From Nostoc sp. CHAB 5715 (GTDB taxonomy: Bacteria > Cyanobacteriota > Cyanobacteriia > Cyanobacteriales > Nostocaceae), in the NCBI RefSeq assembly GCF_020829685.1, contig NZ_JAIVFR010000298.1, forward strand, positions 1-7,532: a DNA stretch of 7,532 nt, read 5' to 3'. A program made the translations under genes and the position numbers. The notes below the pieces were generated by a model that did not search any database, was not told the origin of the DNA, and worked only from the letters and a program-made list of their open reading frames with translations. Positions 1-5,818 of this stretch are shown here, in pieces. Numbering within the stretch: the first letter of the stretch is position 1; each line of letters opens with the position of its first letter.

Positions 1-330
1 CTTGTGGGCGATTTCCCTGGAAACAGCCCAATGGCGATGAATTTTTTGGGTGATCGGATCTTGAATCCAGGCTCCTTGATAAGCCATCAATGGTAGTGTA
101 GAGCCGATATCTTGGTGAAAGCGCAAGGCTGATCGATACATTCGACCTGTAGCGATCGCTACTTGAATTCCTCGTGCTTGCGCTGCAACAATAGCTTGCT
201 TTACAGGCTCGCTGATGGTGTTAGAGTGTCCAGCGATCGTGCCATCTATATCCAAAACTAGTAGTTTAATGTCTTTTGTAGCAGCCTGATTATCAGTAAA
301 TGCCAAATGTGTAGCAGATGCTTTCTGCAT
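1..330 (-). CDS. Cof-type HAD-IIB family hydrolase, N-terminal part
   Basis: This is the first 110 codons of a gene that continues past the left edge. Translating the reverse strand from the ATG at 330 gives an N-terminal extension of about 20 residues, then LLVLDIDGTIAG. That is HAD motif I (DxDGT), whose first Asp is the phospho-accepting nucleophile and whose second Asp is the general acid/base. A helix and the segment VAIATGRMYRSA follow, the ATGR form of motif II typical of the Cof/YbiV (HAD-IIB) subgroup. Such proteins are cytosolic Mg2+-dependent phosphatases acting on sugar phosphates, nucleotides or cofactor phosphates. The substrate cannot be told from this fragment, because the cap domain and motifs III and IV lie outside the window. 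The start is supported by AGGA (reverse complement of 335-338) four bases upstream of the ATG. A HIP1 octamer lies inside the gene at 152-159. The family call is firm; the function is open. Confidence 0.88.
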   Translation of the reverse strand, partial: MQKASATHLAFTDNQAATKDIKLLVLDIDGTIAGHSNTISEPVKQAIVAAQARGIQVAIATGRMYRSALRFHQDIGSTLPLMAYQGAWIQDPITQKIHRHWAVSREIAHK

Positions 331-394
331 AATGTCCTAGATTTTAAGTTCCAGTAAGAGGTTAACTCAGAACTTGCACCAGTCCCCACGACCG

Positions 395-414
395 CCTCAG
401 AATGAATTCTGAGG
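395..414 (+). other. Hairpin 1 of the left arm
   Basis: This is a perfect 9-bp stem, CCTCAGAAT against ATTCTGAGG, with two bases between. It is more plausibly an 8-bp stem with the tetraloop TGAA. The equivalent site in the right arm keeps a 6-bp stem in which one C-G pair is replaced by G-C, a covarying change. Confidence 0.6.
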
Positions 415-425
415 CTTATAGCTAA

Positions 426-443
426 AGTCTTCTAAAGAAGACT
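426..443 (+). other. Hairpin 2 of the left arm
   Basis: AGTCTTC and GAAGACT form a perfect 7-bp stem around the loop TAAA. The matching right-arm hairpin keeps AGTC/GACT, while two of the three inner base pairs differ in both partners, so pairing is kept although the sequence changed. There is no following T-run, so a terminator role is unlikely. Confidence 0.6.
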
Positions 444-486
444 AAGTACAGCTTTGCGTAAAATCGTAGCTTTTTTAATGCAAGGG

Positions 487-669
487 GATGCATTGGCATT
501 GTCAGTCGATGCATTGGCATTGTCAGTCGATACATTGGTATTGTTAGTCGATGCATTGGCATTGTTAGTCGATGCATTGGTATTGTTAGTCGATGCATTG
601 GCATTGTCAGTCGATACATTGGTATTGTTAGTCGATACATTGGCATTGTCAGTCGATGCATTGGCATTG
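487..669. repeat. 21-bp minisatellite, eight full units plus 15 bp
   Basis: The unit is GATGCATTGGCATTGTCAGT plus a final C. Full units start at 487, 508, 529, 550, 571, 592, 613 and 634, and a ninth breaks off after 15 bases at 669. Units differ only at positions 4 (G/A), 11 (C/T) and 17 (C/T), all transitions. Their states in order are GCC, GCC, ATT, GCT, GTT, GCC, ATT, ACC, GC-. The unit contains GCATTG twice, which suggests an older internal duplication. Because 21 is a multiple of three, several frames stay open across the array. The variable sites are not concentrated at silent codon positions, so I treat it as non-coding. Copy number probably varies between strains by slippage or unequal recombination. 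Confidence 0.95.
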
Positions 670-685
670 CAGGGTATTGCCAAAT

Positions 686-704
686 TTAATTCGCTACGAA
701 TTAA
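686..704 (+). other. Hairpin at the inner end of the right arm
   Basis: TTAATTCG and CGAATTAA form a perfect 8-bp stem around the three-base loop CTA. It overlaps the inner end of the right arm (GCTACGA, 693-699). The left arm has only a poor counterpart here. The stem is A+T-rich and has no T-run after it. Confidence 0.45.
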
Positions 705-731
705 TGAAATGCTGTACTAAGTAAGGGTTTT

Positions 732-750
732 AGTCCACGCTTAGTGGACT
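732..750 (+). other. Hairpin 2 of the right arm
   Basis: AGTCCAC and GTGGACT form a perfect 7-bp stem around the loop GCTTA. It corresponds to the hairpin at 426-443 in the left arm. Two inner base pairs differ on both sides of the stem, so structure is conserved above sequence. Confidence 0.6.
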
Positions 751-765
751 TGGGCTATAAGAAAA

Positions 766-779
766 GAGAATTTATTCTC
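766..779 (+). other. Hairpin 1 of the right arm
   Basis: GAGAAT and ATTCTC form a 6-bp stem with two bases between (or 5 bp with loop TTTA). It is the shorter counterpart of 395-414. The outer three pairs present on the left are lost here, and one inner pair is swapped from C-G to G-C. Confidence 0.5.
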
Positions 780-802
780 AGGCGGGATAGGCAGGTGCAA
801 GA

Positions 803-808
803 TATAAT
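803..808 (+). promoter_or_regulatory. Possible -10 box upstream of polA
   Basis: An exact TATAAT lies 163 bases before the polA start, in the outer end of the right arm. No convincing -35 box lies 16-18 bases upstream (the bases there are around AGGCGG). A transcript from it would begin close to the hairpin at 812-830. This is weak evidence; the true polA promoter could equally lie in 831-971, where I see no clear consensus. Confidence 0.2.
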
Positions 809-811
809 TTA

Positions 812-830
812 ACAGGCTCTAGCAGCCTGT
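812..830 (+). other. Hairpin between the repeat element and polA
   Basis: ACAGGCT and AGCCTGT form a perfect 7-bp stem around the loop CTAGC, about 140 bases upstream of polA. No T-run follows on either strand, so it does not look like an intrinsic terminator. It could be a leader structure of polA mRNA or the outer edge of the repeat element. Confidence 0.4.
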
Positions 831-971
831 GGTGATTAGTAGAAAAAATTGGACGTTTTTTATTTGGAAGTCCCTTAGTAGGCAAAAACTACGCTATTGT
901 TGCCAAAGCAAAGCTGAACTAGCATCTGAAATTGCTAACTATGTAACGAAGCTTCTGGCTAAAATAGGGCT

Positions 972-3911
972 ATGTCTGAAATCACTTCTGTAACTGCAAC
1001 ACGCCCCACGTTCATCCTCGTAGATGGACACTCCCTCGCTTATCGTTCATACTTTGCTTTCGCCAAAGGGCGAGATGGAGGGCTGCGTACAAAAACGGGG
1101 ATTCCCACCAGTATATGTTTTGGTTTTGTGAAGTGCCTGCTGGAGGTAATGGCAACACAACAGCCACAAGCAATGGCGATCGCTTTTGATTTGAGTGAGG
1201 CGACTTTTCGCCATGAAGCTGACGATACTTATAAAGCCGATCGCAAAGAAACGCCAGAAGACTTTATTCCCGACTTAGCAAACCTGCATGAATTGCTCGA
1301 TGGCTTTAATCTACCAATTTTCACTGCCCCTGGTTACGAGGCAGATGATGTTTTGGGAACCTTAGCACAAAAAGTCACTGCTGCTGGGTATAGGGTGAAG
1401 ATTCTTACTGGCGATCGCGATTTATTTCAACTAATCGACTCTGACAAAGAAATCACTGTTCTGAATTTTAGTCCAGATGCCCTAAAACGCTCTACAAATA
1501 GCATCACGGAATTTGAAGCCGAACAAGTCAAAGAAAAAATGGGGGTTTTACCTTCACAAATTGTTGATTTCAAAGCTCTTTGTGGTGATAAATCAGATAA
1601 TATTCCTGGTGTGAAGGGAATTGGCGAAAAGACAGCAGTGCAGTTGCTAAATACCTATGGTTCCCTTGATAATATTTATGCTGCGTTAGATGAAATTAAA
1701 GGCGCAACTCAGAAAAAACTGGCAACGGGTAAAGAAGATGCCGATAAGTCTCGCTATTTGGCAACCATAGTTTTAGATGTTCCTATAGAAATTAATTTAG
1801 AAAATTGCAAATTAAAAGGTTTTGATACAAACGTCCTGACACCAATTTTAGAAAAGTTAGAATTCAAGTCTTTTTTAGGCAAGATTAACGATCTCCAGCA
1901 ACGTTTTGGTGGCAAATTTGAAGAAAGCCAAGAAGCCAAAACAGACGCAATTAATCTCAATACTAACTCAGAATTCAGCGCTGATGAAGATAATGATTTG
2001 TGGTTTTTCAGTGCTAGTGATACAGCAGCAGTTACACAACAATCTACTTCCCCAATTACACCACGCATTATCAACACCGAAGCTAAATTAGCTGAGTTGG
2101 TGAAACTTTTACAAAAATTTACTAACCCAGAGACTCCCGTTGCTTGGGACACTGAAACCACCGATTTAGAACCAAGAGACGCGGAGTTAGTAGGAATTGG
2201 TTGCTGTTGGGGAACGAAACCAGATGAGGTAGCCTATATTCCTTTGGCGCACAAAACTGGGGAAAATTTGCATAAAGATTTGGTGCTAGAAACATTACGT
2301 CCAATTCTCGAAAGTACTGATTATCCCAAAGCTTTACAAAATGGAAAATTTGACCGCTTAGTTTTAAAGTGTCAAGGAATTAATTTGGCGGGAGTAGTTT
2401 TTGATCCCATGCTGGCAAGTTACATTCTAAATCCCGATTCAAGTCATAATTTGATGGATTTGGCGCAACGATATTTGGGATTGATAGCGAAAAGTTACTT
2501 AGATTTAGTTCCTAAAGGTAAAACCATCGCTGATATAGATATTCCTGCCGTAGCAGATTACTGCGGTATGGATGCTTATTCTACCTTTGGTTTAGTGGCA
2601 AAATTGCGTGAGGAACTTGATAAAATCCCAACTCTGTCTAAGCTATTAGTGGAAGTGGAACAGCCACTAGAAGCGGTTTTAGCCCAAATGGAATACACGG
2701 GTGTTCGGATTAATTCAGCTTATTTACAAGAACTTTCACAGCATTTAGAAACTGAGTTAGCCAGGTTAAAAGAGGAAGCAACTAAAATAGCTGGGGAAAA
2801 TTTTAACTTGGGTTCTCCGAAGCAGTTGAGCCAAATTTTGTTTGAAAAGTTGGGGTTAAGCACTAGACATTCTCGTAAAATTCAAACGGGTTTCTCTACA
2901 GATGCAGCGACACTGGAAAGACTTCAAGAAGATGATAAAACTGGATTTGTTGAGGCGATCATTGAGTATCGTACTCTATCTAAATTAAAGTCTACTTATG
3001 TTGATGCATTGCCTGCATTGGTGCGTCCAGATACACAGCGAGTGCATACTGATTTTAACCAAACAGCAACATCAACTGGTAGGTTATCTTCTTCTAATCC
3101 GAATTTACAAAATATCCCTATTCGTACAGCTTTTAGTCGCCAAATTCGGAAGGCGTTTTTGCCAGAACCTGGTTGGTTAATGGTGGCTGCTGATTACTCA
3201 CAAATTGAATTGCGGATTTTGGCTCATTTGAGTCAAGAGCCGATATTAGTGCAAGCATATCAGCAAAATGAAGATGTTCACACTGTGACGGCGCGGTTAG
3301 TGTTTGAAAAAGAAAATATAACCTCAGAAGAACGAGGGATAGCAAAAACTATCAATTTTGGCGTGATTTATGGAATGGGTTCTTTAAGGTTTTCGCGCTC
3401 AACTGGGATAGATAAGACCATTGCCAACGAGTTCATTAAGCGGTTTAATGAACGATATCCGAAAGTATTTGCATATTTGGAGGGAGTCAAAAAAGAAGCG
3501 ATCGCTCTTGGTTATGTAGAAACTATTTTCGGTCGCCGTCGTTATTTTGACTTTACTAATAACAGTTTACGCAGATTAAAAGGCAGTAACCCAAAAGATA
3601 TTGATCTGAGTAAATTGAAGAATTTGGGCGCTTATGATGCAGGTTTACTACGCTCTGCTGCTAATGCACCAATTCAAGGTTCTAATGCTGATATTATCAA
3701 AATTGCAATGGTAAAACTGCATGAGGTTCTGAAGAATTATCAGGCGCGTTTGTTGTTGCAAGTTCACGATGAATTAGTGTTTGAAATCCCCCCTGATGAA
3801 TGGGAAGAATTACAACCGCAAATTAAGTCGGTGATGGAAAATGCAGTCCAATTGAGTGTGCCGTTGCTGGTGGATGCGCGTGTCGGTGAAAATTGGATGG
3901 AGACAAAGTAA
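972..3911 (+). CDS. polA: DNA polymerase I
   Basis: The 979-residue cytosolic enzyme has three activities for Okazaki-fragment processing and repair synthesis. The 5' nuclease domain (about 10-300) has Asp18, Asp73, GYEADD (121-126), TGDRD (146-150) and the helix-hairpin-helix start GDKSDNIPGVKGIG (205-218). The 3'-5' exonuclease domain (about 380-560) keeps all key acidic residues: Asp393 and Glu395 (WDTET), Asp461 (GKFD), Tyr530 and Asp534 (YCGMD), so proofreading should work, unlike in Taq-type enzymes. The polymerase domain (about 565-979) has motif A DYSQIELR (Asp741), the O-helix Arg788, Lys792, Phe796, Tyr800, and motif C VHDE (932-934 HDE). Phe796 is the Phe form linked to discrimination against dideoxynucleotides. 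Between GRR (854-856) and NAPIQG there are about 19 more residues than I recall in E. coli PolA. The start is the first ATG giving a normal N-terminus; GGG sits only two bases upstream, so the ribosome site is poor. HIP1 sites occur at 1176, 1411 and 3498. Confidence 0.98.
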   Translation: MSEITSVTATRPTFILVDGHSLAYRSYFAFAKGRDGGLRTKTGIPTSICFGFVKCLLEVMATQQPQAMAIAFDLSEATFRHEADDTYKADRKETPEDFIPDLANLHELLDGFNLPIFTAPGYEADDVLGTLAQKVTAAGYRVKILTGDRDLFQLIDSDKEITVLNFSPDALKRSTNSITEFEAEQVKEKMGVLPSQIVDFKALCGDKSDNIPGVKGIGEKTAVQLLNTYGSLDNIYAALDEIKGATQKKLATGKEDADKSRYLATIVLDVPIEINLENCKLKGFDTNVLTPILEKLEFKSFLGKINDLQQRFGGKFEESQEAKTDAINLNTNSEFSADEDNDLWFFSASDTAAVTQQSTSPITPRIINTEAKLAELVKLLQKFTNPETPVAWDTETTDLEPRDAELVGIGCCWGTKPDEVAYIPLAHKTGENLHKDLVLETLRPILESTDYPKALQNGKFDRLVLKCQGINLAGVVFDPMLASYILNPDSSHNLMDLAQRYLGLIAKSYLDLVPKGKTIADIDIPAVADYCGMDAYSTFGLVAKLREELDKIPTLSKLLVEVEQPLEAVLAQMEYTGVRINSAYLQELSQHLETELARLKEEATKIAGENFNLGSPKQLSQILFEKLGLSTRHSRKIQTGFSTDAATLERLQEDDKTGFVEAIIEYRTLSKLKSTYVDALPALVRPDTQRVHTDFNQTATSTGRLSSSNPNLQNIPIRTAFSRQIRKAFLPEPGWLMVAADYSQIELRILAHLSQEPILVQAYQQNEDVHTVTARLVFEKENITSEERGIAKTINFGVIYGMGSLRFSRSTGIDKTIANEFIKRFNERYPKVFAYLEGVKKEAIALGYVETIFGRRRYFDFTNNSLRRLKGSNPKDIDLSKLKNLGAYDAGLLRSAANAPIQGSNADIIKIAMVKLHEVLKNYQARLLLQVHDELVFEIPPDEWEELQPQIKSVMENAVQLSVPLLVDARVGENWMETK

Positions 3912-3984
3912 ATTGAACTGTGAAAAGGCTTTTAGCTATAAAAGTGTCAATCAGTTGAGTTGAAAATTTAATCAAGATAATCAA

Positions 3985-4010
3985 GAGTCAAAAGTCGATA
4001 CTTTTGACTC
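3985..4010. terminator. Hairpin between convergent polA and psb27
   Basis: GAGTCAAAAGT and ACTTTTGACTC form a perfect 11-bp stem with the tetraloop CGAT. It lies 73 bases after the polA stop and 30 bases after the psb27 stop on the other strand, so it could end both transcripts. No T-run follows on either strand, so intrinsic termination is uncertain; it could also block 3' exonucleases. Confidence 0.45.
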
Positions 4011-4039
4011 CTGATGATGAAGTAGGCAATAGTTAAGAA

Positions 4040-4444
4040 TTAACCGCCACGCTTCAGCGCTGCTTCTACCTGCTGTAACTCCTTCTCTAAACGATTTTTG
4101 AGTTTTTCGGGTACAGGACGATTTGGGTAAGAACTGTAGTGTCCTGCTAAGGAGTTGAGGGCTGTTCGCATGGTTGTAAAAGAGCCAAGACCAGAAACAG
4201 AGTTAACTCGCTGATAGCGAGCTGAAAAGTCATTAATTTTTTGACGCGCTTCTGCTTGAACTGCTGCTTTGTCTGATGAATCTTGTGATACATCCAGAGC
4301 TTGTCTCATAATATTGACCACAGCTAAGGTGTCTTGGCGATAATCCCCAGTCAAGCTATCTGGACTGCCAGAACAGCCCATTAAGCCGATAGATACAACC
4401 AAAACCAGCGCAAGCAAACGCGACCAATAGCGCTTCATATTCAT
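4040..4444 (-). CDS. psb27: Photosystem II assembly lipoprotein Psb27
   Basis: Psb27 is a lumenal lipoprotein that binds CP43 in immature or damaged photosystem II and keeps the manganese cluster from assembling too early. From ATG 4444 the product is 134 residues, the usual size in the family. It has a basic start (KRYWSR), a hydrophobic stretch to residue 22, and the lipobox LMGC with Cys24 as the lipidated residue. The 111-residue mature part is charged and helical, matching the four-helix Psb27 fold. It includes the family-like segments LTGDYRQDTL, FTTMRTALNSLAGHYSSYPN and PVPEKLKNRLEKEL. The second ATG at 4438 (MKRYW) is an equally good start; neither has a clear Shine-Dalgarno site. The frame stays open to 4606, but that 54-residue Pro/His-rich extension is only translated tandem repeat and would block the signal peptide. 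The gene is 172 bases downstream of cofH on the same strand. The gap holds repeats, so a separate promoter is likely but not seen. Confidence 0.95.
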   Translation of the reverse strand: MNMKRYWSRLLALVLVVSIGLMGCSGSPDSLTGDYRQDTLAVVNIMRQALDVSQDSSDKAAVQAEARQKINDFSARYQRVNSVSGLGSFTTMRTALNSLAGHYSSYPNRPVPEKLKNRLEKELQQVEAALKRGG

Positions 4445-4496
4445 TAAGTAAAAGGATACGTAAATCAACGTCCATCGTATCTTGGATTGGTAACTT

Positions 4497-4528
4497 GGGG
4501 AATGGGGAGTGGGGAGTGGGGAGTGGGG
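4497..4528 (+). repeat. GGGGAGT heptamer repeat with G-quadruplex potential
   Basis: Five GGGG runs start at 4497, 4504, 4511, 4518 and 4525, exactly seven bases apart, with the three-base spacers AAT, AGT, AGT and AGT. This fits the short tandemly repeated heptamers (STRR) known from filamentous cyanobacteria, and the run meets the usual intramolecular G-quadruplex pattern. It lies 53-84 bases upstream of the psb27 start, with the G-rich strand being the psb27 template strand. Confidence 0.9.
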
Positions 4529-4582
4529 ATGAGGGAGATGAGGGAGATGAGGGAGATGAGGGAGCAGGGGAGGATGAGGGAG
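4529..4582 (+). repeat. ATGAGGGAG 9-mer repeat
   Basis: Four perfect head-to-tail copies of ATGAGGGAG start at 4529, 4538, 4547 and 4556. After a nine-base degenerate stretch (4565-4573) a fifth copy follows at 4574-4582. The whole 4497-4589 stretch is strongly purine-rich on the plus strand. It directly adjoins the heptamer block, so the two repeats probably grew by slippage from one G-rich seed. Confidence 0.85.
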
Positions 4583-4603
4583 TGAGGGACAAGAATTAAT
4601 AAC

Positions 4604-4631
4604 CAATGACTAATGACTAATGACTAATGAC
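4604..4631 (+). repeat. TAATGAC heptamer repeat overlapping the cofH 3' end
   Basis: The four units are CAATGAC (4604-4610) and three perfect TAATGAC copies (4611-4631). Heptamers of this type (TTAGTCA phase on the other strand) are common cyanobacterial STRR. Units from 4617 to 4631 are inside the cofH frame and supply its last four residues and its stop codon. Confidence 0.9.
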
Positions 4632-5762
4632 TTTTTGATAAAGAGTATTGCGTTGCTGGTAAGGTCTTCCTAAAGAAGCGATCGCAGTTTGCAAAGTTTC
4701 CACTTCCATACATGTACCACCCAAAGCACCTGCCATTGTGGTAATATGCTCCTCCATCAATGTGCCGCCGATATCGTTACAACCCCAAACTAAGGCTTCC
4801 GTTGCACCTGCAAGCCCCAGTTTTACCCAACTCTGCTGATGGTTGGGAATCCAATTACCTAAGTAAATCCGCGCTACAGCGCCTAGCAGCAGTGCATCAC
4901 TCAAAACTGGTTGATCGCGTCCGACACGGCGACGTAAGGGTTTGGGCGCTTCTTGCCCAACGAAGGGTAATAAAATAAACTCTGTGATCCTTGCTGGATG
5001 TCCCTGATTAATGGCGGTTTTTTGGAGCGATCGCAATTTTTCTAAATGCCCCATTTGCTGTTGGTGGGTTTCAATATGCCCAGATAACATGGTACTGGTG
5101 GTATGCAAGCCTAATTTGTGAGCGGTGCTAACAATTTCTAGCCAAGTGGCTGTGTCAATCTTCTCTGGACACAATATCCGCCTTACTTCATCGTCTAACA
5201 CTTCAGCTGCTGTTCCCGGCATTGAGCCAACACCAGCATCACGCAAAGCAGCAATTACATCAGCATACCCAAGTCCATCAAGTCTGGCGATAAATTCCAC
5301 TTCTTGGGGAGAAAAAGCATGTAAATGTATCTGGGGAAATTCCTGTTTAATCGTTTCTACAACCTTGAGATAATAGGGCAAAGATTTACCATTTATCTGC
5401 GCTTGTAGATTTAATCCGCCCTGCATACAGATTTCCGTCGCACCCCGTTGCACTGCATCTGTCGCTTTTTCCAAAATTTGCGCCGAATCTAACCAGTATG
5501 CACCGGCATCACCATCATCTCGACGGAAAGCACAAAAACTACAGTGCTGCTCACAAATATTAGTAAAGTTGATATTACGATTAATTACATAAGTAACCGT
5601 ATCGCCTGCTTGAGTGTGACGGAGTGTGTCGGATGTAGTACGTATCGCTGCGATCGCCTCCGGGTCAGTTTGTTGTAACAACACCACTCCCTCTTCGAGA
5701 GATAAGTCGTATCCCATCAAGGCGCGGTCAAGAATTTTTTCAACAGCTATTTTTGTCAGCAT
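4617..5762 (-). CDS. cofH: FO synthase subunit 2, radical SAM enzyme CofH
   Basis: CofH joins a tyrosine-derived group to 5-amino-6-(D-ribitylamino)uracil. CofG then closes the ring to give the deazaflavin FO (8-HDF). In cyanobacteria FO is known as the antenna chromophore of class I photolyase rather than a step to F420. The 381-residue protein has the radical SAM cluster motif CEQHCSFC (Cys70, Cys74, Cys77) in the CofH-type setting NINFTNIC...[14 protein letters not shown]. It continues with MQGGLN (113-118), the conserved HAFSPQEV (148-155) and [13 protein letters not shown] (181-193), then [13 protein letters not shown] (328-340). Length and motifs fit a stand-alone CofH, not the fused FbiC of actinobacteria; cofG is not in this window. 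The ATG at 5762 gives a normal N-terminus; no Shine-Dalgarno site is seen. The gene starts 56 A+T-rich bases after the glycosyltransferase stop. Its last residues (VISH) and the TAG stop come from the TAATGAC repeat. Confidence 0.95.
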   Translation of the reverse strand: MLTKIAVEKILDRALMGYDLSLEEGVVLLQQTDPEAIAAIRTTSDTLRHTQAGDTVTYVINRNINFTNICEQHCSFCAFRRDDGDAGAYWLDSAQILEKATDAVQRGATEICMQGGLNLQAQINGKSLPYYLKVVETIKQEFPQIHLHAFSPQEVEFIARLDGLGYADVIAALRDAGVGSMPGTAAEVLDDEVRRILCPEKIDTATWLEIVSTAHKLGLHTTSTMLSGHIETHQQQMGHLEKLRSLQKTAINQGHPARITEFILLPFVGQEAPKPLRRRVGRDQPVLSDALLLGAVARIYLGNWIPNHQQSWVKLGLAGATEALVWGCNDIGGTLMEEHITTMAGALGGTCMEVETLQTAIASLGRPYQQRNTLYQKVISH

Positions 5763-5818
5763 TATTTTCTTAATTTTTGAGTAAATCTTAATTTTAGTAT
5801 TTTGTAAATAATAAAATT

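Larger units (their letters stand above)
361..470 (+). repeat. Left arm of the inverted-repeat element
   Basis: The arm starts GTTAA, then CTTGCACC (373-380), then CCGCCT (392-397), then a hairpin at 395-414, the linker CTTATAGC, a second hairpin at 426-443, and AGTACAGC (445-452) through TCGTAGC (464-470). Each of these blocks occurs in the same order and in inverted orientation in 693-813. It ends about 17 bases before the tandem array. No coding signal was seen. Confidence 0.65.
361..813. mobile_element. Putative fold-back (MITE-like) element carrying a minisatellite
   Basis: Most of the 641-bp divergent gap between the HAD gene and polA is one symmetrical structure. A left arm (361-470) reappears in inverted orientation as a right arm (693-813), and the space between holds a 21-bp tandem repeat. 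Aligning the left arm with the reverse complement of the right arm gives 16 of 20 matches at the outer ends (361-380 against 813-794). It gives about 30 of 38 in the middle (392-429) and 21 of 27 ungapped at the inner ends (444-470 against 719-693). The right arm has 12 extra bases at 720-731. No transposase, recombinase or reliable protein gene is inside, and I see no clear target-site duplication. I infer a non-autonomous mobile element or a dispersed intergenic repeat. I do not recognise a named family. The remaining flanks, 331-360 and 814-971, should carry the promoters of the two neighbouring genes. Confidence 0.5.
693..813 (-). repeat. Right arm of the inverted-repeat element
   Basis: Read on the minus strand from 813 this arm gives GTTAA, CTTGCACC (801-794), CCGCCT (785-780), a hairpin at 779-766, CTTATAGC, a hairpin at 750-732, then AGTACAGC and TCGTAGC (699-693). 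This is the same order as the left arm. Compared with the left arm it has 12 additional bases at 720-731 and three fewer bases between CTTGCACC and CCGCCT. Its outer end also carries a TATAAT reading toward polA. Confidence 0.65.

Noticed and set aside
449..477. Terminator-like hairpin with a T6 run inside the left arm
   Set aside because: The stem (AGCT and CG pairs with bulges) is weak and interrupted, and no gene ends just upstream on the plus strand.
487..669. CRISPR array
   Set aside because: Units are contiguous 21-mers with no unique spacers between them, and no cas gene is nearby.
422..720. Open frames on both strands across the 21-bp repeat (heptad-repeat peptides such as DALALSV or MPMHRLT)
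   Set aside because: They exist because the 21-bp unit keeps frames open. The plus frame's first start is a TTG, no ribosome site is seen, and the unit variation is not biased to silent positions.
361..813. IS200/IS605-type element
   Set aside because: Those elements have different left- and right-end hairpins without long inverted arms and usually carry tnpA or tnpB. Here the arms are inverted copies and no such gene is present.
4445..4606. Upstream extension of psb27 encoding a Pro/His-rich N-terminus
   Set aside because: It is translated G-rich tandem repeat and would sit in front of a normal lipoprotein signal peptide. The 134-residue form matches the family.
5125..5373. Plus-strand open frame inside cofH
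   Set aside because: It is a shadow of the strongly supported cofH frame with no recognisable protein features. The same applies to frames at 1754-2161, 2122-2304 and 3133-3345 within polA.
5763..5818. Promoter for cofH in the 56-base gap
   Set aside because: The gap is so A+T-rich that several partial -10 and -35 matches can be drawn, and none stands out.
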